From: Croceimicrobium sp965279135 | GTDB lineage: Bacteria > Bacteroidota > Bacteroidia > Flavobacteriales > Schleiferiaceae | Reading direction: 5' to 3' | DNA: 64,000 nucleotides | Assembly (NCBI GenBank): GCA_965279135.1 | Contig: OZ257133.1 | Span: forward strand, 2,170,001-2,234,000 | Shown here: positions 54,415 to 63,937 of the stretch, one piece after another | How the letters are laid out: every line of letters starts with the position of its first letter | Numbering within the stretch: the first letter of the stretch is position 1 | The notes under the pieces: generated by a model | The model's input: only the letters and a program-made list of their open reading frames with translations | Told to the model about the DNA's origin: nothing | Databases searched by the model: none | Program-made: the position numbers and the translations under genes

Positions 54415-54840
54415 TTTTCTTCTTCTTTTCTTCAACGCAAAGAAGCAGAGGGCGCAAAGGGTCGCAAAGCTTGGGTTGCTTTCTGCTTACTTCAACGCAA
54501 AGGCGCTAAGAGCGCAGAGATACGCAAAGGGGGTAGTCTTTCTACCTTCTACTTTTTTCAACGCAAAGGCGCAAAGGGCGCAAAGGGTCGCAAAGCTTAG
54601 TATACTTTAAGCTTTCCTCTCTGTGAATCTTTGTGATCTCTGTGTCTCTGTGTTGAGGTAAAACGTATGTTGATTACCTAAACGCAAAGGCGCTAAGAGC
54701 GCAGAGATACGCAAAGGGGGTAGTCTTTCTACCTTCTACTTTTTACTTTCTTCTTTTTTCAACGCAAAGGCGCGAAGGACGCAGAGATACGCAAAGGGAG
54801 TAGTCTTTCTACATTCTACTTACTACTTTTTCCTCTATAT
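54415..54840. repeat. Cluster of GCAAAGG-type short repeats
   Basis: At least five imperfect copies of a ~35-bp unit such as AACGCAAAGGCGCTAAGAGC with GCAGAGATACGCAAAGG occur. One 64-bp block is identical at 54494-54557 and 54681-54744. The pyrimidine-rich tail GGTAGTCTTTCTACCTTCTA recurs three times. An inverted relative (CTCTGTGTCTCTGTGTTGAGG) lies near 54640. The lack of regular spacers and the imperfect units rule out CRISPR. This is the kind of dispersed intergenic repeat common in Bacteroidota genomes. Confidence 0.8.
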
Positions 54841-54851
54841 TGAAGAAAACC

Positions 54852-55427
54852 TTACCCCCATTGCCTTACCGCCTCCTGCAACTCTGGATAAAACCTCTCG
54901 AATTGGTTTCGGAAAAAGTCTTCTTGTTGATACAACTGCAAACTAGCCTGAGCCATGCGATTCATATTCTGGGCTCGTCGCGACATCCCACTTAAACTCC
55001 GTTCCAATCCCTCCCTGTATTGATAATTCAATAACCAGTTACCCCTTTGCATGTAAGTAAAGGTATGTCTGGCGCGCTCCGGGATACTTAACCAGTTATT
55101 GTTGAAAGTGCTGTAAACTTCATCCGCAAATAAGGCCAGGTCCTTATCATGATACCTTGCAAAACTTTGTGCTAAGAAGTGATCCATTACAATGTCATTC
55201 ACCACCCCGGAGTATTTCGCTTGCATCGGTCGCCAAACTTCCAGCATCTCCTTTACCAGTGGGTGACTATCGGTAAATTCATCAATAAAATGATGCAAGG
55301 CAATTCCCTTCTGGACTCCCTCACTGTAATCCTCATAAAGCTTACGCCTGGTAAAATCTGCAATAGCATTTCCAATCATGATCTCCTCTTCCCCATTGCT
55401 GAGGGCCAGATGTGCCAAAAAGTTCAT
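54852..55427 (-). CDS. Acyl-carrier-protein phosphodiesterase (AcpH/DUF479 family)
   Basis: 191 aa beginning MNFLAHLALSNGEEEIMIGN, a hallmark of the family, with GNAIADFTRRKLYEDY and IALHHFIDEFTDSHP supplying His/Asp metal ligands, and DIVMDHFLAQSF. The family removes the phosphopantetheine arm from ACP in an HD-like metal-dependent reaction. The 3' side faces the repeat cluster. Confidence 0.85.
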   Translation of the reverse strand: MNFLAHLALSNGEEEIMIGNAIADFTRRKLYEDYSEGVQKGIALHHFIDEFTDSHPLVKEMLEVWRPMQAKYSGVVNDIVMDHFLAQSFARYHDKDLALFADEVYSTFNNNWLSIPERARHTFTYMQRGNWLLNYQYREGLERSLSGMSRRAQNMNRMAQASLQLYQQEDFFRNQFERFYPELQEAVRQWG

Positions 55428-55505
55428 TAGCCGAATTTATAAATCGCCAATCGAAAAGCTGAGGAAAATCAAAAAACATCAGCTCGGCTGTTTTAAATTT
55501 GCGAG

Positions 55506-55877
55506 GTGATTAAATCATTCCTCACCTTCTCATTGCTCATAGGTATGCTTTGGCAGGCATTTTTACCCCTGCCTCTGGTTTTAGACTATGCCTTTCGCTA
55601 CGAGGAATATAAAGAACAACTTTGCGAGAATAAGGACAATCCTGAATCAAGCTGTCATGGTTCCTGCCAAATATCACGCATTTTACAAGGCGAAACAGAA
55701 TCCGGCGATCAACCTAAACTGCCTGGGTTCAATTTCCCAAGCGATTGGTTGGCTCAAGTCCTCGATATCGAACTCTTGCTGGCATGCATGGCCATCGATT
55801 TAAGAACCGAAGAATTTGTTTCGTTCCCCAGGGGTTTCACTGAAAGGATGATTAAACCGCCCCAGATAATGCTCTGA
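55506..55877 (+). CDS. Exported small Cys/His-containing protein
   Basis: 123 aa from a GTG at 55506 (ATG alternatives are weaker). A hydrophobic N-terminus (FLTFSLLIGMLWQAFLPLPL) precedes a CxCHGSC-like segment (CENKDNPESSCHGSCQI). This pattern recurs in Bacteroidota proteins near metal-related outer-membrane genes, but I know no defined function. It is followed by two more exported proteins on the same strand, probably an operon. Confidence 0.6.
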   Translation: MIKSFLTFSLLIGMLWQAFLPLPLVLDYAFRYEEYKEQLCENKDNPESSCHGSCQISRILQGETESGDQPKLPGFNFPSDWLAQVLDIELLLACMAIDLRTEEFVSFPRGFTERMIKPPQIML

Positions 55878-55915
55878 TTTCATCAAATCACAAGCATTAA
55901 TCAATAATCATCATA

Positions 55916-56794
55916 ATGAAAAAAAGAAGTTTATCAGGACTCCTGGTTCTGATGCTATTAAGTATACCAGCTCTGGCATGCGATGTTTGCTCCTGTGGGA
56001 GCATGGCCTTTGGGGCCGGAGATTGGTTTAATCAAGGGAGAAGCAGAATAAGTCTGGCTTACAATCTGCGGAGTTTTGAAGCCCCACTTAGCGTAGATCA
56101 GTTTCATCAGATCAATACTACCGGGATCTGGGCCTTTCAAAACAACTGGCAACTCAAGGTGGGTATGCCCTATATCATCGCAGAAAGAGAGTCGAATGAA
56201 ACCTTGGAATCGCTCAAAATCAGTGGTATTGGTGATATTAGCCTAAGTCTCCAAAAACAGATCTGGAATCATCTTGATAATGAAAGTGAACACAAACTTT
56301 ACCTCTCAGCTGGAGTTCAGATGCCTACCGGTGATTTCGTAGACCGACCCATTGAAAGCGTGTTTTCTCCAAACTTCCAGGCAGGAAGTGCAAGTTGGGA
56401 CCTCTTACTAGGTCTTCAATACGAATTTGCCTGGAAAAAAATGCTTTTGGTATTTCAGTCTGCCCACCTCCAAAACACGACCAATCGCTTCGACTATCGC
56501 TTTGGCGATCAATGGACCAACTCCCTGAAGATTGCACGCAATATTAAACTCCAGGATAAAGTCGGCTCTCTATTATACCTAAACGTGGACCACGAATACT
56601 TGGGTCGCGATGTTAACAAACGAGGATACTATCAATTTGGAACCGGTGGAAGCGCATGGTTTAGCGGTGTAGGATATCAAGTAATCTGGACCAACTGGAG
56701 CTTAGGAGCTCAATTTCAGTTTCGGCCATTTCCGGCCAGTGGGCATTATCAGGCGCTGAATCAACTCAATGCAAATTTGACCTATTTCTTTTAG
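55916..56794 (+). CDS. Outer-membrane beta-barrel protein with CxxCxC motif
   Basis: 292 aa. The signal peptide is LSGLLVLMLLSIPALA, directly followed by CDVCSCGSMAFG, a probable metal- or redox-related motif at the mature N-terminus. The rest is an amphipathic beta-barrel (LYLSAGVQMPTGDFVDRP, LLLGLQYEFAWKKMLLVFQS) ending in F (ANLTYFF), as outer-membrane proteins do. A transporter-like barrel is likely. It lies between two small exported proteins. Confidence 0.7.
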   Translation: MKKRSLSGLLVLMLLSIPALACDVCSCGSMAFGAGDWFNQGRSRISLAYNLRSFEAPLSVDQFHQINTTGIWAFQNNWQLKVGMPYIIAERESNETLESLKISGIGDISLSLQKQIWNHLDNESEHKLYLSAGVQMPTGDFVDRPIESVFSPNFQAGSASWDLLLGLQYEFAWKKMLLVFQSAHLQNTTNRFDYRFGDQWTNSLKIARNIKLQDKVGSLLYLNVDHEYLGRDVNKRGYYQFGTGGSAWFSGVGYQVIWTNWSLGAQFQFRPFPASGHYQALNQLNANLTYFF

Positions 56795-56795
56795 G

Positions 56796-57191
56796 ATGAG
56801 GAAGATACTTTTATGGCTGGCTATGGTTCCATTTCTCATCGCTTGTGAGGAAGAATTTGGTGCAATGGAAGATAGGCAAGCACCGACAATCGAGATCATT
56901 ATGCCAACTGAATTTGAAGCATTTGCTGGTGACACCTTGAAAATCAAGGTTCGGATCAGCGACAATGATCAGCTCCATGATTGGTATATCGGACTCAATA
57001 ATCTAAGCACTATGAGCAAAGAAATTCATTGGTCCGAACATACCCATGCCCAAAGCATTGAACTGGACACGATGTACATACTAAATAGAGACCTTCCCTA
57101 CAGCCATTTCCAACTTCAATTACAGGCGGAAGACCATGCGGGAAATTCTGAGGAAAAGAGAATCGCGATATTTATTAAAGAGAGATTTTGA
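56796..57191 (+). CDS. Lipoprotein with DUF4625-like domain
   Basis: 131 aa. Lipobox FLIAC (WLAMVPFLIACEEEFG). The mature part is one Ig-like beta domain (APTIEIIMPTEFEAFAGD, LKIKVRISDNDQLHDWYI, FQLQLQAEDHAGNSEEKR), resembling DUF4625. It starts one base after the preceding stop codon, so it is co-transcribed with the barrel protein. The function is unknown; a metal- or substrate-linked surface lipoprotein is possible. Confidence 0.65.
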   Translation: MRKILLWLAMVPFLIACEEEFGAMEDRQAPTIEIIMPTEFEAFAGDTLKIKVRISDNDQLHDWYIGLNNLSTMSKEIHWSEHTHAQSIELDTMYILNRDLPYSHFQLQLQAEDHAGNSEEKRIAIFIKERF

Positions 57192-57193
57192 GT

Positions 57194-57445
57194 TTAGAGA
57201 GCGATCACCTCAAACTCATAAGCCTCGGTAATAGGATTTATTAGAAGCTTCTTACAGGCTTCATCAACTTTGGCAGATGCTGTTTCGGCAGAATCGGCTT
57301 CAAGTTCTAAATGAATATGCTTTCCAATACGAACACCACTAATCTCGGGAAGGCCTATGTTTTTCATACTGTTACTAACTGCCTTTCCTTGAGGATCGAG
57401 TAAAGCCTTATGAGGCATGATGTTGATTTCCGCTTTAAACTTCAT
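57194..57445 (-). CDS. purS: Phosphoribosylformylglycinamidine synthase subunit PurS
   Basis: 83 aa, the usual size: MKFKAEINIMPHKALLDPQG and MKNIGLPEISGVRIGKHI are family hallmarks. PurS joins PurQ and PurL to form FGAM synthase in purine synthesis; the other subunits are not in this window. It lies 10 bp downstream of pssA on the same strand and may be co-transcribed. Confidence 0.92.
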   Translation of the reverse strand: MKFKAEINIMPHKALLDPQGKAVSNSMKNIGLPEISGVRIGKHIHLELEADSAETASAKVDEACKKLLINPITEAYEFEVIAL

Positions 57446-57455
57446 AGTGTATTTC

Positions 57456-58166
57456 TTAGGCCTTTTTATTCGGCTTATATAAGAGTGAAATTAGAAGGTA
57501 CAAAGGTATAATAAAGGCTAATGACCGAAAACGGAAAATCGCAAAAAGCAAGACCACCAGCACGGCCAAAATAATTCTGGATCGATTAGCCCTCCAGGTA
57601 AAGTCCTTGATCTTAAATGACAATAAAGGAATTTCCGCCACTAAAAGAAGGGAACTCACAATACTTAAGGCTGTAAGCAGAAAAGGATGCAAAAGGATTT
57701 TCTCAGTGGTGCTATTATCCGTATAAAATGCCGAAAGGCATAGGGAATAAATCAAGATAGCATTCGCAGGGGTGGGTAAGCCAATAAAATGCTCCTCCTG
57801 ACGGTCATCAATATTAAACTTCGCTAGTCTTAAAGCCGAGAAAATCGGCACCAATAAAGCCAAATAAGGTAGAAACTCTGGCAGAGGTTCACCGCTTCGC
57901 GCCGCCTCCTGAAAGGTTAAAAATAGGGCCAGGCCTGGAGCTAAGCCAAAGCTTATCATATCAGCAAGTGAGTCTAATTGCAATCCCAGTTCCGAATGCA
58001 CTTTTAAGGCCCTTGCCACTAGCCCATCCAACAAATCAAAAATGAGTGAGGCTATTAAAAACCAGGGAATCAATTCCATACGTCCTTCGAACAGGGCAAT
58101 TATGGCTAATACCCCACTGGTGAGATTTGCTAGCGTTAGAATATTTGGAAGATTCCTTTTTAACAT
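57456..58166 (-). CDS. pssA: CDP-diacylglycerol--serine O-phosphatidyltransferase
   Basis: 236 aa, multi-pass. The CDP-alcohol phosphotransferase motif is fully visible near residues 46-67: DGLVARALKVHSE followed by GLQLDSLADMISF. It makes phosphatidylserine, the precursor of phosphatidylethanolamine, from CDP-DAG and serine in the inner membrane. It is a standard Bacteroidota housekeeping gene. Confidence 0.9.
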   Translation of the reverse strand: MLKRNLPNILTLANLTSGVLAIIALFEGRMELIPWFLIASLIFDLLDGLVARALKVHSELGLQLDSLADMISFGLAPGLALFLTFQEAARSGEPLPEFLPYLALLVPIFSALRLAKFNIDDRQEEHFIGLPTPANAILIYSLCLSAFYTDNSTTEKILLHPFLLTALSIVSSLLLVAEIPLLSFKIKDFTWRANRSRIILAVLVVLLFAIFRFRSLAFIIPLYLLISLLYKPNKKA

Positions 58167-58217
58167 AAGGGCAATATTAGCTAATCCCTAAAGTTATGAA
58201 GGAGGAAATTTATTTAT

Positions 58218-59303
58218 TTGCCTGAAAGTTATCCCTTGCGAAAGACTCTACTTTTTCTAATTCTGCCCTTCATTAGCATGGCTCAAGCCCGAAAGTATTC
58301 CAATGCCTTTTTGGAAATTGGTGTGGATGCCCGTGCTATGGCAATGTCTAATGCAGTAATCGCCTCATCCAATGATGTAAATGCTACTTATTGGAATCCG
58401 GCGGGTTTAGCGCAGATACGCAACTCTTGGCAGGCAAGTGCGATGCATGCCGAGTACTTCGCCAGCATCGCTCAATACGACTATGCGGCTTACGCCCAGG
58501 CAATTGACGACTACAGTTCAGGGGGTTTAGCTTTTATCCGCTTTGGGGTAGATGACATTCTCAACACCACCGATCTGATTGATCAGGATGGCAACGTAGA
58601 CTACGATCGAATTCGTAGATTCTCTGCGGCCGATTATGCCCTAATAGGATCCTATGCTAGACTCTCACGCAAAGTGAAAGGCCTCTCCTATGGTGGAAGT
58701 TTTAAACTGGTCTATCGCCAGATTGGTGAATTTGCTAATTCTGTAGGATTTGGCTTCGATGCCGGAGTGCAGTATAGAACTGCTAAATGGCAGTTTGGGG
58801 CTACGCTTAGAGATGTTACAACCACTGTTAATGCCTGGACCATTCACGAAGATGAGTTCGGCGATATCTTCGATCTTACACCTAATGAGCTACCATCCGA
58901 AAATCTTGAACTAACCATTCCCCGACTACTTTTAGGTGTTGGTCGCAGCTTTAAGCTAAACGAGAAGTATAATCTTCATACTGAAATGAGCGCCGACCTA
59001 ACTTTTGGAGGAGAGCAAAATGTATTGTTAGGATCAGATTTGGTGAACTTTAATCCCAATTTCGGAGTAGAGTTAGGATATCGAAATTTCATATTCTTAA
59101 GAGGTGGAGTGGGAAATGTGAAGAAGCTCCGTGAGTTTAATGGAGATGAATACTTCAGTGTTCAACCCAATTTGGGGATAGGTTTCGCGTATCGAGGCAT
59201 CCACCTCGACTATGCTTTAAGCGATATTGGTAGCACATCAGGTACGCTTTATTCCAATATCTTCTCTCTTCGTTTTAACTTTGAGACCTTTAAAAGGTCT
59301 TAA
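58218..59303 (+). CDS. PorV/PorQ-family outer-membrane protein
   Basis: 361 aa from a TTG at 58218 with a GGAGG ribosome site about 10 bp upstream; no ATG fits. The signal peptide is RKTLLFLILPFISMAQA. The family opening is clear (NAFLEIGVDARAMAMSNAVI, NATYWNPAGLAQIRNSW), followed by a 14-strand-type barrel. Members include the T9SS components PorV and PorQ; this looks like one of the additional paralogues. It overlaps the next gene by one base. Confidence 0.75.
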   Translation: MPESYPLRKTLLFLILPFISMAQARKYSNAFLEIGVDARAMAMSNAVIASSNDVNATYWNPAGLAQIRNSWQASAMHAEYFASIAQYDYAAYAQAIDDYSSGGLAFIRFGVDDILNTTDLIDQDGNVDYDRIRRFSAADYALIGSYARLSRKVKGLSYGGSFKLVYRQIGEFANSVGFGFDAGVQYRTAKWQFGATLRDVTTTVNAWTIHEDEFGDIFDLTPNELPSENLELTIPRLLLGVGRSFKLNEKYNLHTEMSADLTFGGEQNVLLGSDLVNFNPNFGVELGYRNFIFLRGGVGNVKKLREFNGDEYFSVQPNLGIGFAYRGIHLDYALSDIGSTSGTLYSNIFSLRFNFETFKRS

Positions 59304-60028
59304 TGCTGCAGAAATACCTCCTCTACACTTTCCTGGCTTCGCTTTTCTTTTATCTCGGTAATGTCATTCCCGGAGGAGCTTTTATTCACGTCTTAGGCTG
59401 GGCTTGTCTTTTAATTCATCAGGAGGAAGAAAAATCCTGGTTTCATAATTTTCGCATCGGGCTAATTGCATTATTCGCCTCCTCCTTAGGTGCAGCGGAC
59501 AGTTGGGCCATAACCAATATAATTGCCTGGACCCTTTTCATTTCTGCTAAAAAACTCTGGGGCGCTCAAAGGGCATATATCGCCTTCTTATTTTTACTCT
59601 TAAGCGCAGAAGCCATTGCCTTTTACACACCAGTTGTTTTGGATTTTGTTTTCATTAACAGCTTAAGCTTGTATCAAGTTGAATTTTGGGCACCCTGGCT
59701 CAATCTTGCCGGCTTCTTAGGTGCCAGTTTGCACATCTTAATTATGGCCCTATTTGTAGCCTTTGCTATTATCCAACTTAGGGAGAACGGACATTTTCCC
59801 TGGCCCTTTACCATCCTCAGTTTAGGCATGTTGCTATTTCCAATTATTTGGTGCCTTGCGGCTGGTAGGGTCCCAGCCTTAATCCCTCCGAGCGATCCAA
59901 ATTTTGTATTAGCCGGAATTGATAAGTTCACCGCACGCCTTAGTTTCTTCCTGGCATTTTTCCTCTTGCTGTTTGCCCTTGTCCGCCGACTTTTACCTAA
60001 ACAGAATGCAGATGATCGATTTACGTAG
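59303..60028 (+). CDS. Polytopic membrane protein of unknown function
   Basis: 241 aa with about seven hydrophobic segments (YLLYTFLASLFFYLGNVIPG, IGLIALFASSLGAADSWAI, LGMLLFPIIWCLAAGRVPAL, LSFFLAFFLLLFALV). No motif suggests a function. It lies between the barrel gene and threonine aldolase with overlapping ends on both sides, so all three are probably one transcript. Confidence 0.6.
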   Translation: MLQKYLLYTFLASLFFYLGNVIPGGAFIHVLGWACLLIHQEEEKSWFHNFRIGLIALFASSLGAADSWAITNIIAWTLFISAKKLWGAQRAYIAFLFLLLSAEAIAFYTPVVLDFVFINSLSLYQVEFWAPWLNLAGFLGASLHILIMALFVAFAIIQLRENGHFPWPFTILSLGMLLFPIIWCLAAGRVPALIPPSDPNFVLAGIDKFTARLSFFLAFFLLLFALVRRLLPKQNADDRFT

Positions 60029-61028
60029 CGATACTTTTACCAAGCCACTTCCCGGCATGCTCAAGGCAATGTGGGCTGCAGAAGTAGGCGACGACGTTTT
60101 TAGAGAAGACCCTAGCATTAATGCCTTAGAGGTAAAAGCAGCAGAAATGTTTGGAATGGAAGCGGCTGTCTTTTGCCCTTCCGGCACCATGACGAACCAA
60201 GTTGCTATTAAGACCCATACCGTACCTGGTCAGGAGGTAATCTGCCATGAGTATTCACATGTCTACAATTACGAAGGTGGAGGGATCGCTTTTAACAGTT
60301 CATGTCAGGTTCGCCCCCTTAGTGGACCAAATGGTAAGCTGGAAGCTGATATTGTAGCTGCAGCTCTGCAAAATCCTTTAGATCACCATGCAGCTACCAG
60401 TCGTTTGGTAGTCCTGGAAAATACCACCAACAAAGGAGGTGGGGCCTGCTATGATTTATCTGAAATAGATGCTATAAAAGCGATTACCGATGCAAAAGGA
60501 CTGGCCTTGCATTTAGATGGGGCTAGGGTTTGGAATGCCCTCGTCGCTAAAAAGCAAAGACCGGAAGACTTTGGAAAACGCTTTGATTCTATTTCAGTAT
60601 GCTTAAGTAAGGGCTTGGGCTGCCCGGTTGGATCACTACTGCTCGGTTCAAAAGACTTTATCCATCAGGCACGTTTCATTCGCAAAAAGCTTGGTGGCGC
60701 CATGCGACAGGCTGGCTATCTAGCCGCTGCTGGGATTTATGCGCTCGATCATCATATTGACCGTTTAGCTGAGGATCACGAGAAGGCGCAAACCTTGGCC
60801 AATGCCTTAACCGATTCAGGTTGGGTGAAACCTATTGAAACCGTGGAGACTAACATCCTCATTTTTAACCTGAAAGAAGACCGAAGTATCGATCAATTTA
60901 ATTCGCACCTCCAAAAAGCCGGCATCGCTCACATAGATATGGGCCAGGGCAAACAACGTTTCGTTACACATCACGATGTAAGCTTTGAGCAGGTGCAAGA
61001 GGTTTGTGAGTTGTTGGGTAAGATTTAA
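60006..61028 (+). CDS. Low-specificity L-threonine aldolase (PLP-dependent)
   Basis: About 340 aa from the ATG at 60006 (60012 is an alternative). Family hallmarks: MIDLRSDTFTKPLPGMLKAM, AVFCPSGTMTNQVAIK, DGARVWNALVAK and the PLP lysine in SVCLSKGLGCPVGS near residue 202. It splits threonine/allo-threonine to glycine and acetaldehyde in the cytosol. It overlaps the membrane-protein gene upstream. Confidence 0.9.
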   Translation: MQMIDLRSDTFTKPLPGMLKAMWAAEVGDDVFREDPSINALEVKAAEMFGMEAAVFCPSGTMTNQVAIKTHTVPGQEVICHEYSHVYNYEGGGIAFNSSCQVRPLSGPNGKLEADIVAAALQNPLDHHAATSRLVVLENTTNKGGGACYDLSEIDAIKAITDAKGLALHLDGARVWNALVAKKQRPEDFGKRFDSISVCLSKGLGCPVGSLLLGSKDFIHQARFIRKKLGGAMRQAGYLAAAGIYALDHHIDRLAEDHEKAQTLANALTDSGWVKPIETVETNILIFNLKEDRSIDQFNSHLQKAGIAHIDMGQGKQRFVTHHDVSFEQVQEVCELLGKI

Positions 61029-61099
61029 TTCTGCCTTTTTATGAATTGGCATTAAACCTTTAAAAAGGAAGCCAATCAATTTAAGTAGAATCAAACCTC

Positions 61100-62023
61100 A
61101 TGAAGTACCTAACTTACCTTGCAGCGGGGCTATTCCTAGTTCTCGCCTGTAGTGACGATGATGATGCCAATTCCAATTGTGAATCCTCTATAAACCTCGA
61201 TACGAGTCGTGGCGCTTGTAATCAAACGCTCGCTTTTAATTCTAGCTACAGCATTAGCTCGGATGGAGCTAATTGGACGATCACCGCTAATAGTATTCCC
61301 GATCATCAGGTTGGACTATTTGGTTCTGGACAAGGATCTCTCAATCCCAATGCTATTTCTCCTCAAAACGAAAGTTATACAATTACTCAGAACCCACAGC
61401 TCACGGGCAACCTTACCCCTTGTTTAGGCAGTAATGGTCCCGAGTATCGCTTTGGCATTTTATTTAACGGGGTTGAACTGGATCCAATCGCAGCGGAACC
61501 CTGGCCTCACGAAGGCTTTTTTTCACCTAATGTCAATTGGGAATGGAATCTTGAAGCGCTAAACGTTTCTATTGGTCTCGATTGCAATAATGCTCATGTG
61601 CAACCTACAGGACAATACCACTATCATGGTAAACCAAGCTTATACCTTGATCAACTGAATTTGGATCCTACCAAAATGACAATGATCGGCCTGGCGGCTG
61701 ATGGCTTTCCGATTTATTATAAATATGCCTATTCAGAAGCTACGGATAGTACCTCAACCGTAATCCCGATGGCTTCAAGCTATCAGCTTAAAACCGGAGA
61801 TCGTCCGGGAGATGGAAATAGCGCACCCTGTGGGACCTATACCGGTGTGTATAGCAATGATTACGAATATGTTGCTAACTTAGGTACCCTGGATGAGGCG
61901 AACGGACGGTTTGGAGTTACACCTGATTATCCCGATGGTATTTACTATTATGTGCTCACGGATGAATTCCCTTCAGTTCCGCGCTATCTGAAAGGCACAC
62001 CTTCCAATAGCTTTGGATTTTAA
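61100..62023 (+). CDS. YHYH domain-containing lipoprotein
   Basis: 307 aa. Lipobox LVLAC (YLAAGLFLVLACSDDDD) followed by an acidic linker. The YHYH domain is visible as NAHVQPTGQYHYHGKPSLYL with MIGLAADGFPIYYKYAYSE. The family is a secreted/periplasmic domain of unclear enzymatic role. It overlaps the next gene by one base (TAATG). Confidence 0.85.
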   Translation: MKYLTYLAAGLFLVLACSDDDDANSNCESSINLDTSRGACNQTLAFNSSYSISSDGANWTITANSIPDHQVGLFGSGQGSLNPNAISPQNESYTITQNPQLTGNLTPCLGSNGPEYRFGILFNGVELDPIAAEPWPHEGFFSPNVNWEWNLEALNVSIGLDCNNAHVQPTGQYHYHGKPSLYLDQLNLDPTKMTMIGLAADGFPIYYKYAYSEATDSTSTVIPMASSYQLKTGDRPGDGNSAPCGTYTGVYSNDYEYVANLGTLDEANGRFGVTPDYPDGIYYYVLTDEFPSVPRYLKGTPSNSFGF

Positions 62024-62616
62024 TGAAAGTATTCATCATATTCCTTTTCTCGATGAGCCTGGTTCCGGTTATGGCACATGACCCGGACCAGGCTTTTTTC
62101 AATTTTGATTTTAAGGCTGATGAAATCCTGGTCGAAATCGAAGTGCCCTGGACCTTTCGCAAAGCCTTAAACCAAGCTTACCCAGCCCTTATGAATCAGG
62201 GCAGCGAAGATTCTATTGCCTTGGCTGCGGAACTCTATCTGAAAAAGCATTTCATTTTAAGAGATGAAAATCAAAAAGCGTTGATTTTAATTGATTGGCA
62301 GGAGCAAAATGTAAAAGGACATGGACATCAGGGCAATTTTCTCTTACGCTTCCCTAAAGCAGGCTTAAGCACGGTTGAGAATACAGTTATGATGGATCTT
62401 TATGAAACTCAGATAAATCACCACCATATCTTGCAGTCTGACCATCAATTTACGACCACATTGAACGCCTCTATTTATGAGATCAATATGGAAGGGCTAA
62501 GTGCTGCAAATAGCCATCTATTTCTATACGGAGCGGTGGGCCTCTTTATCATCGCCTCCCTTATGATGATTCGAAGATGGGTAACTCAGGTCACAGATAA
62601 TCAGCAGGAAAGCTAA
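62023..62616 (+). CDS. Exported protein with C-terminal membrane anchor
   Basis: 197 aa. The signal peptide is VFIIFLFSMSLVPVMAHDPD. The mature part is acidic with His-rich stretches (QNVKGHGHQGNFLLRFP, INHHHILQSDHQF). A C-terminal transmembrane segment (LFLYGAVGLFIIASLMMI) is followed by a short basic tail. Coupled to the YHYH gene, it may be its partner. No family is assigned. Confidence 0.6.
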   Translation: MKVFIIFLFSMSLVPVMAHDPDQAFFNFDFKADEILVEIEVPWTFRKALNQAYPALMNQGSEDSIALAAELYLKKHFILRDENQKALILIDWQEQNVKGHGHQGNFLLRFPKAGLSTVENTVMMDLYETQINHHHILQSDHQFTTTLNASIYEINMEGLSAANSHLFLYGAVGLFIIASLMMIRRWVTQVTDNQQES

Positions 62617-62680
62617 CTTTTGTCATTTTTTTTATTCATCACTTATGGGACCTTTAACCTGTTATTGAAGCCCATTAAAG

Positions 62681-63925
62681 ATGAAAGATATAGTAATATT
62701 AGGTGCAGGTACTGCTGGCACCTTAATGAGTAATCACCTTGCTCAAAGGTTGGATAAAGATTGGCGGATCCGAATAGTGGACCAACGTAAGATTCATCAT
62801 TATCAGCCAGGTTATCTGTTTATTCCCTTCGGTATTTATAAGGAGGAGGACATCATTAAACCCATCGAGAAGTTCATTCCAGAAAGGGTAGAACTCTTCC
62901 AACAAAGCATACTCAAAGTGGATCATGAGCATGATCGCGTTTATCTGGAAGATGGTAAGGCCTTAGAATATGATCTATTGATCGTTGCCACAGGAACCGA
63001 TATTGCACCCGATGAGATCGATGGTATGCTAGGCGATCATTGGCAGAAATCCGTTTTTGACTTCTACACCTTGGACGGGGCGGTTAAACTAAACCGCGCT
63101 CTCGAAAACTGGACCGGCGGTCATCTGGTAGTGCATATCGCTGAGATGCCCATTAAGTGTCCTGTTGCACCCCTTGAATTTGCCTTCCTTGCCGATGCTT
63201 ACTTCGAGCAAAAGGGAATGCGCGATAAGGTCAAAATCAGTTTTGTAACTCCCATGGATGGAGCCTTTACAAAGCCCTACGCAAGTGCTCACTTGGGTCA
63301 TCTTCTTGATCAAAAAGGAATAGAGGTGGTCCCCAACTTCAACATCATGAGCCTTGATGGCGAAAACAAGGTAATGATGGATTATGAAGGAAAAGAAGTT
63401 AGCTATGATCTTCTGGTTACGGTTCCTACCAATAAGGGGGCGGATTATGTTGAGCGAAGCGGTTTCGGAGATGAGCTCAATTTCATCCCCACCGACAAAG
63501 CTACCCTACAGAGTAAGGTGAAAGACAACATCTTTGTTATTGGTGATGCCACAAATGTACCTGCCTCTAAGGCTGGATCTGTAGCGCATTTTGAAGGCGA
63601 AATCCTGTTGGAGAATGTACTGCGCTACATTAAGGGGAAAGAACTGCTGAGCGAGTACGACGGTCATGCCAACTGCTTTGTTGAAACCGGACATGGTAAA
63701 GCCCTATTGATCGATTTCAACTACACTCATCAACCAGTGAGTGGAACTTTCCCTATTCCTGGAGTTGGACCTTTAAACCTCATGAAAGAAAGCCGTATGA
63801 ACCACATGGGGAAAATGGCCTTCAAATGGATTTATTGGAATATGCTGATCACCGGCAAGCATATCCCATTCGTTAGTGCTAAAATGCAAATGGCCGGAAA
63901 GAATTTTGAAGAAGTAAGTGTATAA
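62681..63925 (+). CDS. sqr: Sulfide:quinone oxidoreductase
   Basis: 414 aa. FAD-binding opening DIVILGAGTAGTLMSNHLAQ, then LIVATGTDIAPDEI and the second nucleotide-binding block VIGDATNVPASKAGSVAHFE. The conserved redox cysteine lies in PIKCPVAPLEF (Cys160); a second candidate is in HANCFVETG (Cys332). The C-terminal region has amphipathic membrane contact (MAFKWIYWNMLITGKHIPF). It oxidises sulfide, delivering electrons to quinone at the membrane. It is followed 12 bp later by a TusE/DsrC start, which strengthens a sulfur-metabolism reading. Confidence 0.88.
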   Translation: MKDIVILGAGTAGTLMSNHLAQRLDKDWRIRIVDQRKIHHYQPGYLFIPFGIYKEEDIIKPIEKFIPERVELFQQSILKVDHEHDRVYLEDGKALEYDLLIVATGTDIAPDEIDGMLGDHWQKSVFDFYTLDGAVKLNRALENWTGGHLVVHIAEMPIKCPVAPLEFAFLADAYFEQKGMRDKVKISFVTPMDGAFTKPYASAHLGHLLDQKGIEVVPNFNIMSLDGENKVMMDYEGKEVSYDLLVTVPTNKGADYVERSGFGDELNFIPTDKATLQSKVKDNIFVIGDATNVPASKAGSVAHFEGEILLENVLRYIKGKELLSEYDGHANCFVETGHGKALLIDFNYTHQPVSGTFPIPGVGPLNLMKESRMNHMGKMAFKWIYWNMLITGKHIPFVSAKMQMAGKNFEEVSV

Positions 63926-63937
63926 AAACAAGAAACC

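Noticed and set aside
54415..54840. Possible CRISPR array
   Set aside because: Units are imperfect and irregularly spaced, partly inverted, with no constant-length unique spacers and no cas genes nearby.
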